Of a stretch of 64,000 nucleotides of DNA, positions 32,120-45,900 are shown piece after piece. The position numbers and the translations under genes were made by a program. The notes beneath the pieces were generated by a model. The model had not been told where the DNA came from. It searched no databases and saw nothing but the letters and a program-made list of their open reading frames with translations. The stretch is from Ephemerocybe angulata (taxonomy: Eukaryota; Basidiomycota; Agaricomycetes; Agaricales; Psathyrellaceae), in assembly GCA_013368325.1 (NCBI GenBank), contig JAACJK010000163.1, positions 248,001-312,000 on the forward strand, read 5' to 3'. Within the stretch, counting starts at the first letter, position 1. The number at the start of each line of letters is the position of its first letter.

Positions 32120-35100
32120 CTACTTCTTCCTCAGGCTCGTTCTCGTTTTCCCTGCAGTGGTTGTTTGTGCTGGGACTTTGGAACTTCTTGCTCGCTTCCC
32201 TCCGCCACCCCTCCCAGGTATTGGCCCATCGACGATCTCAATATCATCATCGTCCTCAGCCGTAGTCTTGCGTTTAGACCCACTCCCCCTTCTCGAACCG
32301 ACGGTCGACATGCTATCCACGTCAATGACATCCCCCATAGTCGAGTTCGAGAGCCGATGGTGAGCTGTCGACGCCTGACTGGGACTCTGATGTCTTCTCG
32401 AAGATGCTCGACCAGATGACCGAGACACCACTGACCCAGCTGGGGACCCCTTGGGCGTCGATCTATTGTCGCTCCTGAGAGAGCCGGCGTTGAATGGTTG
32501 ACTAGTCGCCTCTCCAATTTGCATCCGCTGGATATGGTCGGTTACGGGCTCAATGCCGTTCAAGACTACCCTTGTCTCCCGCCAATCGCGCGCATAGATG
32601 CTCTCAGACGACAACCCGTCCTCGAAAGAGCGGAGATCATCATCAACTCGCGGGTCTTCAAGTGAGACGAGATTCCGGACGATGCTGTCCCCCGTCAAGC
32701 GCGCTCCAAATGCCTCAAGGGATATCGAGCCGGAGTTTCTCACTGCATGCTTGGATTGGAAACGTTCGCGGTCGTCTTCGTCGTCTGGGGAGGCCTCCCC
32801 TATGTTCTCGACCCATTCCCAAGGGCGATTAGAAACTGGTCCTCCGAAGACAAGGTTTCCTTGCGGGTCTCGATATGAGTGGACAAGGTTGGAGGTTATG
32901 GAGGGGGGAAGGCTTCGTATGAGGAGCGAAAGAATCTGTTTCCTGTACTCCGTGGGTATAGAGGGGGGTAGTGAGTTGGGGGATATGTTGGGGTAGTATT
33001 TGAAAGGGTCACTTGTTAGGGCTTTAGGGTCAACAGGTATCTCTACATAAGCAAAGGTTGAACAAACAGTCATCCAAAGGCGAGCACACCACTCACCGTC
33101 GTAAATGAAGATGAGGGTATCCATGAGCAGGGGGTATACAGTCTCGTCAATATTATCACCACTCCCATAATACTATTGTCACTTCAATTAGCCTTGACCA
33201 GTAGGGTTATGATCCTGGTACTCACGAGCACAAGTTGGAATATGGAATCAGCAAGGGCCTGGCAATGGGATCTTACAGCAGGGGAGCTTGAGCTTTCGCG
33301 AAAATTGAGAATGAATTGTAATAGGCGAGCAAGAAGGACGAGGTTGGATTTGAATTCCTCAGATGGTTGGCTGGACTGGATGAGACTTCCTAGATGTGAT
33401 ATCTTGGAGCGTAGGACTTCTAGGAATTGTTCGTGTATTGCGGGATCCAAGGACGGCAAAGGTGTACATTGCTCTCGGAATGGCGTGGTGACGTGGATAA
33501 GAATCCGAAGGAGCTCCCCAACTCGGTTCAGGGTGTTTGTGAAAGACGGATCGTCAACCTGAGCATTTTCCAACAAGTTTTTCGTGCACGAAAGACCGGT
33601 CTTCACGAACTGAGATAGAAAAGTCAGTCAAAAGCTTCAAGGTCTATGGTAGAATGAGGTAGCTTCACCTTCATCGCAACAGTCGGGTCCGCACCCCGCG
33701 TCATCTCCCCGACGTAGTATGCTTCCTCGGAGGTCTTAGTATGGTGAAACAGCATGACGGTAAGCTTGTCGAGGTTGTTGCTGGCGACCTCATGAGTATT
33801 CTCCTGTGAAAGCGCCCTTCCGACTTGTTTGATTTGGAACTGCATCTGGATAGTCGTGGCTGCTAGTTTCCAAGGGCTTAGCAGCGATGACACCTCCGGC
33901 CAGTCGTCATTCTCAACGTCTGCATTTCGTTTGGTCGGTTTGTGCCCACAGGAGAAGGAGAGTCAGACGTACCATCTGGTGAGTCCCACAGTATCAGCCT
34001 CAGCCCACTCATAGCTTCCTTCCGACGACAGCCATAGCTCCCTTCAAGGTACGGGGACGATTCAAAGGCCTCTCGTATTACCTCGAGGTTCCGATAAGCT
34101 CCTTGTCGGAAGCCAGGGTCTTGGCATAAGCGGCGACGTAGACACGACATTCTAGTTCGAAGGTCTTGTGGTAGCTTGTCCAGGTTCTCCAGATATATGA
34201 CAAGTGGGATACTGCCCACCAACTTCGAGAAGTGGGGTTCAGAATAGACAGCTTGTCTTCGGGTGCGTAGGCGCTGGACGTCGAAGAGATCGTGAACCTC
34301 AGGGACCCCACCATCATCAGGACAGTTCCTGAGCAGCAGGCATTTACAAATGTTGTTGGCAGCATTGAGGTACGCCAGCTGTGCGGGTTCCAAAGATTCC
34401 AACGATGAAGCTAGTTGCCAAGCGGGATAGACAAGGCCGGTCAGGATGGTAGTCGTCTCCAGAGCCCCTTGGATTGCAAGGTAGAGGAAGACGCGCTCTA
34501 GGATCCGCCATGTTTCTGGCCTGAGCAAAGGTAACTGGCTGGGACCCGCCTCATAAAACCACTGAAGTATGTACTCGTCAAGACCATTCGGTAGGTGTTG
34601 ATCCACCTTCCAAAGCAGAACGCCGTAGCGCTGCGCAATGTCTTCCAGTCCGTCTCCCTCGGACATCGTCTCTGGAAGCTGCTGGAAGCTCGCAAGCGCG
34701 TTACTCCAGACCCTCGCTGCCCAATTAGACGACATTCGGTATTTGATCCACATCCCATCTGCCAAAGTCTCGGCGGCATTGGGGTCCGACGAGGTACTGA
34801 GTTGCAAGATCTCGGGAAGCACTTCTGGGACTGTATCTAGATGGTTTCCAACGGGCTGAAGGGCCTATGCCCGTCCGAGGGGTGTTGAGAACCACAGTAT
34901 TAATAAGAGAGGGATCGGAGCAACTTACGATCCTGAACGCAGTTATATCGGATAGGATTTGGTTCCGGGATGCTTCCGCCAAATGTCGCCCATTGTCGAA
35001 TTCCATTAGAAGCCCGAGCAAAGGGCGAGATTGTAGTCCATGGGCTTGCCATGATTGATAGGCAGTATTCAAGGCTTGAACGATGGTGGGTATGGAGTTC

Positions 35101-37903
35101 ATACATGGCCATATCGCTGAATAACGATGAAGAACATCGACCACGCTGATCATGGATTCAGAGTCAAGGGCGTTGCGAAGCATGCACAGTGTCAACTGAG
35201 GTCGTAAGTTAGTTGATGAAAATTGAAAACCTTTGGACACAAGTTTAAATACCTCAAGGATAGAGGTGAAGCATTTTGCATAGTCCATGAGCTCCACAGC
35301 AACTCGATAGGCCTGTACTACGCCCGCTCGTTGTGCATCCGTCGTGGCCCTATTTGTTGTCAATGATTGTGGATAACGTTAAAGTGGGAGTTACGACTGA
35401 CTTTGGGACGACTTTCTCGAAGCTGGGCAGTAGCCACTGCCTGAAAGTTCGCACCTGCTCATAACGAGTAGCGTTAATGAAAAAGTTACATGCATCCAAG
35501 AGTTCTGACGTCGAAGTCCAGCTGTCCGCTTTGGTGGACCCTACAGGAAGAGACGTGTTAGCAAAGTGGTTGCACAGGGTTTGCCTCACACTCACCACTG
35601 AAGAGATAGGGAAGAACCGTGCGGAGCTCATTCCTGATCTCTCGTTCAACGACATCTTCGGGAGTTTCCCGTGCGTTGACGCCATGTAGAGTGACTTTCC
35701 GCTGGTATATAAGCGATGGCGTCGTGTTGAAGAGAGGTATCCATCTCAGAAAGTGGTGGTGCCGCGACACTTCTCCCTGTTGAAGTCAATAACTGTATTT
35801 AATTGAGTAGCTTGTTATGCTTACCCCACCAGAGGCAAGTCCAGGTTCTCCACGGGCTATCAAGCGCTGAATGTAACTTGGATACGAGAATAAGTCGAAC
35901 TTGACCAATTTGCCGTATAGCAAAGCGACGGAACGGATGTTGCACGAGTCGCCGGCGACTTCAGAATTGTCCAACCAGTCGAAGAGTTGATCCTGGAGGA
36001 ATGTGTGCGGATTATCTTGGCCGCGGCGGGTCGCCCTCTCGCAGGCCTTGTCGCGCCAATTGCGAATTAGCGTGACTGCGGCCAGAGGTCGATGATCTCC
36101 ATATTGGAGAGGTGTGACGCTCCAAGTGAGTAACATATCAAGCTTCTCTGGAAAGGACATTGGGTCTCTGTTATCTTGCTCGAAGAGAACCATCGAGGAT
36201 ATATCAGTGTCGCTGGAAATCGAATTGAGAAGCTTTTGCACTCTTTAGCCAAACCAGGCTAATTACAAAGGGAGATAGACTACTCACCTTCACGTTAGAG
36301 ACGGCAGCGCTGAGCTTCGCAGAGACTCTGGCAGGCGGGTCGCGAAATGACAGTGCTTCATTCCGGCGTTTGATGTCGGCCAAGTTGCGGCGCGTAGTCT
36401 CTCGTATCTCCCGCAAGTTCTGATCGAGATAGCGGTCGTGGCTAGGCCCTCTCTGAATCAGATCCTGAGTCAAAGTGTTCTCCATTAAGGGCCCATGTTG
36501 TAAGCAGAGACGTGGGCTAACGAACGCATCCGGGATGGCCAAGAGCAACCTCTTCAAGATGACTTTGAGTAAGGTTTCAGTGTTGACCAACGTTTCCTGG
36601 GCCGAGGTGGAGGAAATCTTCCAATCCCATCGTTAACCCAACTTATTACATGCACACAAGATTGATTGTGCGTACCTCTGAAAGCTTATTTAGGCAAGCT
36701 TCGACTAGGGGTTTGGCCAGGGCAAGGCTGGTGAGTACATCGGATAGATACTCATCAACAAGTCGGGTAACAAAACCGGCCTGGGCGAGATTGCAGGTTT
36801 TCATTTGATGCACCATCCAAACAAGAAATGTCCGGTTGTCGACCAACCCTTCATGGTAGAAAGTGCGAAGAAGTTTCAAGCTAGTGCAAGGTTAAAGTCG
36901 AATTGGGAAATTGCAGGTTCACACTACGCACCAATATGAAAATTTGGATATCCACTGTTCGCGAGTGTTGGCGTCAGAAAGGACGCCTTTAAAAGTGTGC
37001 TTGTACGTTAGCCCTGGTCTTGGCGCAGTAGGAAGAACGATAACATCCAATTGCTTCTTGAGATAGCCAGTCACAACGTTTGCCCACTCTACGCTGTACT
37101 GTGTAGGATTATAGGACGGCTTGTTCCGAAGCCCAGCCTTAAAAGTAGCAGAACGCGTCACTAAGAGAATCGTGAGATAAGTAAAGAATATTAGCCTTAC
37201 GGTCTCATTGGCACCAAAAACACGGAGAACCCAAACTGCTCGAGGAATGGCAACGTTGTTATCATGGAGCTGATCCAGTAAGTCATGGCCTTTGGCACCA
37301 TGGGGAACACTCTTCCCTAGCTTGTGGAGGGGAACATCGGGGTTGGCAAGATCAGCGAACCAGGCTTGTCGTTTCGAGTCGTTCAGTGTTACTCTCGGAG
37401 GGAGGCGAAATGAAGATGCCCTGTAAATAGGTGAGGCCGGGAATTCAATGTTACTTTGGGATATGGAACGCACGGTACGCTGGGAAGTTGCTCAGTTCTC
37501 TGAACAAAGACCTGGTTCATGAGTTCCTCTAGCTTAGACAACGTGTCCCCCAGGTTCAGTTTTTCCTTGATCATAGATTGTGCGCTGAACGTATCGACCT
37601 AGAAGATGTCAGTTCACCGCCGTGTGCCACATTTCAAGGTCTGGCTTACAGCCACAGGGAGAGGAAGGCTGAAGCCAAGCTTGACGTTCGCAGCAGTCAT
37701 TTTATCTTCATCCTGTCCTGGACGAGAAGGGTGGAACCCAGGATAGCCTGCAGAGTACTGTCAGAAAGCACAGAATATTATCCCTTGGCTCAGTGCGTAC
37801 CCAAATCCCCTGCTCCGTGAATTGGGGGAAGCCATGGAGGCGGATGGCACTCGTAGACAGGAAGCGACGGGACCTGGCTCTTGTCATCTTTCTTGTCGGG
37901 CAT
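32120..37903 (-). CDS. MED12: Mediator subunit 12 (Srb8), CDK8 kinase module
   Basis: Largest gene here, with about 20 short introns and roughly 1,560 residues. ATG at 37903 starts MPDKKDDKSQVPSLPVYECH, followed by PPPWLPPIHGAGDLG spliced to YPGFHPSRPGQDEDKMT and NVKLGF, the Med12 N-terminal signature that activates CDK8/cyclin C in known systems. Later: VDTFSAQSMIKEKLN, LLDQLHDNNVAIPRAVWVLR, WISKFSYWCVVKLLRTFYHEG, LVDNRTFLVWMVHQMKTCNL, LLTWSVTPLQYGDHRPLAAV, TLIRNWRDKACERATRR, LQDQLFDWLDNSEVAGDS and LFSYPSYIQRLIARGEPG. The C-terminus is Ser-rich and acidic (GDVIDVDSM, DDDIEIVDG) and ends TRTSLRKK. An upstream in-frame ATG at 38116 would add 71 unlikely residues. It is divergent from DAD2, with 177 bp between starts. 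Confidence 0.93.
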
Positions 37904-38080
37904 CGCAGGACGTCGTTGCAGGCATGCGTTGGCCAGCACGCAATGCAGTGGCGAAAACCAGAGGGAATGAGGGCAAACAGTGGATCCACGGTGAAGTTTA
38001 GCTGATATATTTCCCGGTCCGGCACTGCCGCCGAGAGACGACGCGACTGGAAGCAGCGAAGCGCCTTGAATCAAACATCC

Positions 38081-38547
38081 ATGAGGCCGTCCATTGCTGC
38101 CAGTCGCGCCTCCCATATCCCCTCAGCGCCCTCTGCAGCGGCGGCGGCGAAGCTTGTTGAGAAGAAAAAGGAATTCGATGCAGTCTGTGCACTAGAACGC
38201 GCTAGCGCTTTATATCTTGAACGAATCACGGCTTTGGCGGAGGACTGCGAAGTCATGGCAGATGCTGGTCGCGGTGTGTATATCCTCCACTAATGTACAG
38301 CTTGATTCTTAATGCACATTAGTACACGGCCAGGTACTTGCGCAGTGGCCTAGGATGTTCGAAATCCTCAGCCAGTTTTGTAGGTGACTATATCCGACGC
38401 CCCGGGTTTAACTCACAAAACACCGCAGTGGCTTCACGACAGCAATTCGAAGAAGAAGACGCGTCCCCATCTGAAGCCATCGGCGGGGAACGTTTGGTGC
38501 GGCTCCCTATTGATGAGCTGGAGAAGGCGCCAGAATCCGAATCGTGA
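38081..38547 (+). CDS. DAD2: DASH/DAM1 complex subunit Dad2
   Basis: Small kinetochore protein of the fungal DASH ring that couples chromosomes to microtubules. ATG at 38081 starts MRPSIAASRASHIPS. The Dad2 core reads LVEKKKEFDAVCALERASALY, then LERITALAEDCEVMADAG, an intron, and VHGQVLAQWPRMFEILSQF, all predicted coiled coil. Two introns of 49 nt each (GTGTGT...ATTAG and GTAGGT...CGCAG) leave a clean frame of 122 residues ending ERLVRLPIDELEKAPESES. The acidic C-terminal stretch (EEEDASPSEA) is variable in the family. It shares a 177-bp divergent promoter region with MED12. Confidence 0.9.
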
Positions 38548-38657
38548 AACACAAACAACTCTTAGATCACAAGCATAACCATGTAACAGGTATACGGGGA
38601 TCCACTGTATTATAGATTAACGACTTCTCAGGAGGTAAGGCAAGGCATCATAGAAAC

Positions 38658-41600
38658 TCATGCATCATGACCGCCTGTCCATTCTTCATCTGGCGGGTTT
38701 CGCCTAACCTCGACGATCCCATCCTCGTCCATGAAAGCACCGACGTCACTGGCGAACACTCCGACCTCCCGAAGATTTGCTGCCAAAAGCTCACTCAGGC
38801 CGAGCCCATCCTTGGGTATCCAAATCCAAACCTGCTCCTGATAGGTCGATGGGTGGTCAAATGCATGGCTGTCCTCATCCTCCACCTCAACGTCGCTGTC
38901 AGAGTCTTCGTCGTGGTTAACACGAGGTGCTGGTGCATCAAAGCTGATTCTCGGTCTCTTCGAAGATGCCTTAGAGCTGCGACGCGACCGCTTTGACTTC
39001 GTTGAATCCTGAGTATTCTGTCGAGTGATCCCGGCACTCTCTTCTGGAGGAGGCGTTTCCGATTCAGCAACAGCAGTGGTCACGGCGGTACCAGCTGGCT
39101 TTTCGGACTCTGCTTGCTTTTCAAGCTTCTCTAGCTCGATCATAGGGATCTCCTGGTGGCTGGTCTTGATCTGCAGCGTATTTCCAATCGTCTTCTTAAT
39201 TCGTCGACGGACACTCTGGATACGGCTGCGGCTGAACAAGTCGATTTCGTCGATTTCGTCGTCTTCCGGGTCTTTCGAAGCCTGGCCTTCGGATTTGCGA
39301 TTTCGCTCCTTCTCAAATTTCTTCGCCATCTTTTTCGTGGCGAGAGACATGGGCAGGTAGTGGTAAAGCGCTGGGAATACATGTCAGCGGTAACCCTTTC
39401 TCTGAAGGGAATCACCTTACGACTGAAAGAGTGGGTTATGAAGGTGTGCACACAGGCGGTCATAGCTAAGAGGCCAAGCATAAAGGCACCCTTCACGATG
39501 GCACCAGCGCCTTCCTCTGCAGATTTCAAGAAGAACAGACACGCGAGGCACAGATGTTCAATGTACAAGCCAACAACTGGATCGACAAATCAATTCCGTC
39601 AATCGGGAGGTCAGCAGAGCATAGGAGCTTACAGAGGTTGTTGACGGCCATAGGGAAGTACATTCCGCCTGTCTCAGCTTCTTCAGGCTGGTCGAATACC
39701 TGGGTAAGGACTGAGAAACCTGTTAAAGAGCATACGACACAGTGACGATGATACCAAACGTACGGAACTTCCAGGCGATGTAAAACATGGCGAAACCTGC
39801 ACTTCGGATTAGCGCGATTCTGTTTTATAACCGAAACGAGGATTTCGACTCACTGACGCAGGCCAGGAGGTTAATAAGGGGTGATAGAACGCTGTACGCA
39901 AAGGTGATCGTCCCAAGCAGGGACAGCCGGGGCAGCAGGACGCCAAAATCAGCCTAAATGCCAGTTAGCGACCAAAATGGGTGACTAGACCGGGAAATTA
40001 TTATAGCGTACCGCAGGCATCATGAAGGTAACCATATAAGCCTGGCGAGGAGTGCGACCAAGGAACCATTTCTTTATGTAGTGGAGTGCAAGAGGCGCTA
40101 GCTGGACCAACGCACTTCCTGCGCCGGCTAGTCCCTGTGTCACTGTTTAGAACGGATCATGTCAGGCTCAATGGGAATCTTCGAATGAAGGGGCGCCGTA
40201 CGCATGTATGTCAAGAAAAAGACAGATGCTCCTGGAAGCTGGCTAGCGAGCTTCTGTACTGTTTGAGTGGGCTCTTTGATGATCTATGGGATTCAAGTTA
40301 AGTGGAGTATTCTCGGGGTGTGGACGACTGAAAACGTACATCTCCAATAGCTGTGCGGGGAACGGTGGTTGTGAGCATGCTTGCACCCGATTTTAGACAG
40401 GACTACGTACCATTGGTTATACCAGAACTTATAGTCACGATGAGGAAACCGTGGCTAAGTAGAGAAGTCAATATAAGTGCTGCAAGTCTTGGGAACTCGA
40501 GGAGACGTACATCAGCAGGAAGAAGTAGAATCGCCTGTAAACGCTGACTGATATCAGCGAGTAGCGAGGAATGCACTCATACCAAGCCAGGACTGGCGGA
40601 AATCCAGCCAACGTAAGTGATAGATAAGTCTAGTTATCAGCAACACATACGCACATCTGAGGATGAGCGGAAGGACGGCGAACAATGCTGCAAGGAGTGC
40701 CGGAGGGAGAACACCCTCAATTACACCACGCGCTACATGATTCACTAACCACGAAGTCAGTCAGCGCTCATTGTGATTCGAAATGGGCACCCCCATACCC
40801 TTGCATACCCAGGCTAGCCACCTATTTTTGCTCAGTTATGGAGGTGAGCAAACGATGTGATGATGGACTGACTTTACATTGGTACACAATTCCGATAAAT
40901 TGCTGAGAGTTCCAATGAAACCCACTGGGAACGCCCAAACGATGATTAACCCAATAGTAGCTGCCCAAGAGAGGAGGTATCGGGACTTCATTTCCAAGGC
41001 ACCATCGTCCAAGTTGTTCCAGACAATATCCTTTGGGTGTGCCTCCATCCATTTATCGTACATTTTCAAGGGCTATAGCCGGAAGTCAGTATGCCAAGCG
41101 CGGGATAGGGCACACCCCACGAACCTCATGGTAACTCAAGCATTGCGACAAGATATGGGCGCCCATTTGAAGGTTGCAACGAATGAATGCACTCCCCAAG
41201 AACTTTCCTTCAACATGATCCCTTCTCTTCTCTTTGATCGCTTCGTTCAGAGAGGAAATTTCACCCTAGGGTAACCGACATTAGTTTCGGGGGGTGAGGT
41301 GTGTCTAATTTAAGTACCTTGCACCAGTCGATGGTATCAACCTTGGGGCCGAACAGGCCCAGCATGCCGGTGCGGTGTTTAGGACGCTTGGCAGCAGGTA
41401 CTAGGTCGTTTAGAAGCTCCATGGTAGGTTCGGGTTTCACGAGGTCGAAGTCCTCAGGTTTTTCTTCATCCTTAAGCTTGTTCTTCTGGGACTTCCTGTG
41501 TAGTTTGGTTTTCGCTCGCCACGCTAGAGTCGCTTGCTTAAGTATTGAGGTCTGAGCTGCTTCCAATTTTGAACACGCTTCCTGCCTCCGATCGAAGAGA

Positions 41601-42579
41601 TCATTCAGCCCTTTGGTACTCCTGTACATCCACACCTTGTCGACTCCTCCGGGCACGAAACTAGCGAAAGTTCGGAGGTCGTGCTCTGTGGATAATTCAT
41701 CCGGAATTGCAGTGACGAGGACCGTACGGGATTGGGGGAGCTTTGTGTGCGACTTGCTCATGAGAAAGTTCTGCCTGAGTTTGACGAACGCGTCCATTTC
41801 GCGGTATATCATGTAGATCACGAAGGCTGGGACAAGATTCAAGTTAATTTTGAATAGACTGTGGTAAATGGGGGTTTACCTGTCAAGAGGTACACCACGA
41901 TAATGTGTGCGGAGAACCGATGCTGATCCCGAGGGTCGACGAGACTGCGCTTCCATGTTTGAGGGGCGAGGAGGGCACAGGAAAAAAGGAATGGGCTTAC
42001 TTTGACCATGCAATCTTCTCAAGACCCTTAATCCCATTGTCAATACTTATTGCTGTCGCGTCCACGGGGATGATGACCAAAAATGTAGTAAGAGTGAAGA
42101 CCAGGCAGATTATGACCAATAGCTTGATAAATCGCAGAAACATATATCTATGTGTATGGTCATTATCAGCAGATATAAGCAGGGGCAGCAAAGCCACATA
42201 CGCATCAAGGCCATTCTGGTGGATCTGGAAGACGTAAGTATGGAAACGCGTCGATAATACGGGGACCTCACGATATTCTCTGGATCTGACCACAAAACAG
42301 CTGGGATCCACCTCCATGGCCCAGACGGAAGTTCTGTAGCGCGTTTGCTTTGAGATGCACCAATTACTTGTCAGGCGCTATATTTGGGAAAGTAAATGGA
42401 AAAGCTCACTCGGGAGGCGGCAAATAAGCACGGGGCATGTAAATCCTCCATAATTTCGACTTGAGAATGGTAAAGGCTAGCACTTCTCCACCCAGGAGGG
42501 ACGCGTTGACTACTAAAGCTGTGACAAACGCCGTAGTTGAGTTGCTTTGAGAGGCCTTCTGGGGGCTAATCGCTGACAT
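38658..42579 (-). CDS. CSC1/TMEM63 (DUF221) stress-gated cation channel
   Basis: Multi-pass osmosensitive calcium-permeable channel of the RSN1/CSC1/PHM7 family, with about 18 introns and roughly 900 residues. ATG at 42579 starts MSAISPQKASQSNSTTAFVT and gives the first helix AFVTALVVNASLLGGEVLAF, then LKSKLWRIYMPRAYLPP. Next come FLRFIKLLVIICLVFTLTTF, LVIIPVDATAISIDNGIKGL, and the cytosolic RNA-recognition-like domain with RTVLVTAIPDELSTEHDLR and KVWMYRSTKGLNDLFDRRQE. Helices of the pore domain follow in 40000-41100. The C-terminal extension is acidic (DEDSDSDVEVEDED) with YQEQVWIWIPKDGLGLSELL, the PHM7-type extension, and ends EEWTGGHDA. Convergent with DAD2, with 110 bp between stops. Confidence 0.9.
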
Positions 42580-42981
42580 GGCCCTTCTCAGGACGCTCAA
42601 CGGGGAGGTACTTGTAAGGGAGGGGCACAGGAACTGGCGAGGAGTAATGCAAAGACCCCGACAACGAGCTAGCGCAGATCTGAAGTGTCTTTTCAAGTCG
42701 AGGCGGAACGCGGGACGCGGCGGCGTGTGAGCAGAACTGATGCTGAGATGGTGCCTTGCTTTTATCGTGCTGTGAACGCGAGGGATGAATGATGGATGCT
42801 TTAGCCTTTCTCGGGCGCAACACCTAACTGAGGAAGTCGCATGCCTTCATACGCAACGCATGAGGCAACGTGCACGCCGCAGCCTCCAGAGGGCATTGAG
42901 CTAGATGCAACTGTCTTCGTCAGTAAGCTACTCAAACAAGGGGGTCTATCGAAGGGAACATGTGTGCTTAGGATTGTCTAA
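42580..42981. other. Intergenic, promoter of CSC1-like gene
   Basis: About 400 bp between the CSC1-like start and the stop of the pseudokinase gene, both on the minus strand. No coding pattern seen. Confidence 0.5.
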
Positions 42982-45900
42982 CTACTTTCCAGCTCCCTTC
43001 TTCTGCTCCTTAAGCAAGGCGATGCGCTGTGGCGAGGGCATACGTTAGTGAATGCAAGGATAGAGCACGCATACACGCACCAGCCTCCTCTCTTCCTTAC
43101 GACGGGCCATTTCAGCAGCCTTCTCTTCCTTATTTAAACTTTGAGGTGCAGGCGCAAGACTGGCCTTCTTTGCTGAGGGAGAGCTTCCTTTAGACGGGGC
43201 GTCCCATTCATTATCATCACCCCAGCCAGGCTCCGGTGTGTGTGAAGAAGAAGGGGTAGATATAGGGGTATCAAACGCTCCAGGAACTGTTCGGGGTTTC
43301 GGGTGCATTGGGTTTAGTGTTTTAGGAACAGGGGATTTGCTCGCTGGTCGAGAGGTCGACAAGGATGACAGCGACGAGCTTGACATCGTGCTGCCCGATG
43401 CTACGACGGAGATGGGGGGAGGGCTGACAGGAGCTGTCTCGAAGGCACTCCAGTCATCGGCATCGGCATTTACGTCAATTAGGTCGTCAGAGCCCCATGC
43501 ATTGGCCGTTTCAGCTGCAGAGATCTCTTCAGCTAGCTCGTCTGCGAGTGTGTGCGTTGGCAGTGCCGACGAGGACTTGGATCCTAGCTGCATGGCCTTG
43601 ACCTTGATGGTCATTGGCCGTTCCAAGGCCGGTGTGGGAGGGGCTGAGAATGACACATTGACAGGAGTCTGCGCTGATGGATTAATGGGCTGAGTGGCGG
43701 CAATAGTGGTCTGCATGTCTGAGGCAGCAAGCTGGTGATTGTGCATGAGCACGGTGAACGAACACAATTAGAATGGAAAGAAGCACCTTTTTGCCCAGAG
43801 AAGAGATGGCCCAGCCAGCTAAAGTTCCAGCAGCCCCGGCGGCTGAGTTAACCAGCGTGGCAGGTGAGGAGGTGTTGACAGTGACTTCGGGCATGGAAGG
43901 GTCATTTGCAGCAGTCTCAGGCTGGTGATATATATGAAAGGGGAGCTATGGGCATCACGATGGTGACGACGAACCATGGTAGCAGCATGAGTTTCCAGTT
44001 TCTTGACAAAAATGTCCAGTGCTTTGAAGGCTTGGTCTCGAACCAGCCTAATCGGAATCAGCTGTGTTGGCGGGTCATGGCTGGACAGCGACGCACTTTT
44101 CTTTGTCCACCAAGGAGAATGATATGTTGGGGATGACTTTGGTAGCAAGTTCCTCAATCTCGAAGCAGTCGATCGTGGCCATAAATGCCATGATACCGGC
44201 GACGCGTGCGTGGACGAAGGAATCCTTGAGAGCACGAGCAAAGGCGGGGACCAAAACTTTTCGCTTCGTATTGAACCCCAAGGTCGGGCCAAGGCGCCCA
44301 AGCAAAATGCAGGTGTTCGTTCTGATGGATGGCTCGGGGTCCATCTGCATCTTAGCGAGTAGTCGAAGCAGGTCATTGTTCAGTAGACGGTCGCTCAACT
44401 ACATTCGCAAGTTTAGTGATTGGCCACAAGTGCAATTTACAATCCGTCGCACCTTTGGAGCAAAGAGGCTCATTGACTTCACCGTTGCTTCCCGGATAAT
44501 GGCTACTGTGTCAGAGAACCCAGTTTGCTAGTTACAAAATTTACATGAGTTCATGAGACGAAAAGGTTCTCAAGAGATGATGTACATACCAGAGGAGGGA
44601 ATATCTTGTCGGAAACGGTTTTCTTGTCCAGTTTGTCAATGTAGGATGGGAGGTGGTCGAGTAGAGCCATTCGAGTCCCGCGGTCAGGACTGGAGTACAG
44701 CTTGATTAGAGGGCCGATGATGACGTTGGTGTATTCCTCTGGGGTGACATCTACGCCAAACCGGAGAACCAATGGTACTATGGATGCGGCGGAGGCGCCT
44801 CCGTATTCCAACGCGGACAACAGCGATGGCAACAGCCGTTTTGTGGCAAACTCTGACGGGAATGAAGCGGCAGAGTCACTCAGGGTTCTGGGGAACGCAC
44901 ATGAAGTATTAGATGGGAAAGGAATAGCAAGATTGGGAGAGTACCTCAAGAATGTCGCCTTTTCTGCATCACTGGACAGGGCAAAGTTGTCCAATGAGGT
45001 ACATACTTTCACAAGTCGGTTACCAGCAAAGAATCCCGATTCTGCCATGCCTACCTCAAGGAAGTGTTTCGCTGTAGCCCTTCCTCCCGGGTTGGGATTG
45101 AGTAGCCTCTTAAACAAAGGGAAGATGGCCAAAGGAATGGAGCCTCTGGATGATGCTGGTGGTGGTGGATGTGGAGGCTCAGCTGTCGCAGGACGAGGGT
45201 GATTTGGATTGAAGATCGAGTGGAGAAGCAATCCCAGGGCGTAGGAGTCTGCAGCAGCAACGTCATGACTTTGGGGATGTGAGTAGTGAGAGGGGATGTT
45301 TTTCTATCTTGTGTACTCACGACTTGAGTGCGGGCCACCCGCCTTTCTTCACTTCAGGCGGGGAAATCGAATTGATTCCGGGGAGTAGTCCACCCATGGT
45401 CTGTGAAAGCGCGATCAACAAGCAGACTTTGCGACCTAAAGATGCTGCGATACCCACATAGAGGACCGCGGCATCATCCTTAGGGTTGCTGAAAACCTCG
45501 AACCCTCCTAATTTCCACTCTCCTGAAGGCGAAATGAACACAGCACCAGCGTTGATATTGCCATGGGTTGATGTGCAAGAGTCATTGATAAATGTCAGCG
45601 CTATCTTGAAGGGAACCCATCAGCTAGCAGAAAGAAGAGGCTCGAGATCCAGACACAGACTGATATCCTGTTCAGCCCCCACAGAAGCCAATCCTCTCTC
45701 TCCTGCTCGGTCTTAGACGCCCAAGATGGAAGGACAGAAGGCAATGGCCGGACGCGCTCCGTCATGATATACAGTAGGGCGTCTGATTCCACCGCATCCA
45801 TGAACTTCAATACATCGGGGTGACGAGTGGTCCTAAGCTTTCGCAGGGCATTCAAAGCCAGTGGTTTCGTGCTTCGTTTCGACGCGTCCGTGAAGTCGAA

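Noticed and set aside
37904..38116. Upstream in-frame ATG extension of MED12
   Set aside because: Adds 71 residues without resemblance to Mediator proteins and overlaps the DAD2 start; the later Met fits the family.
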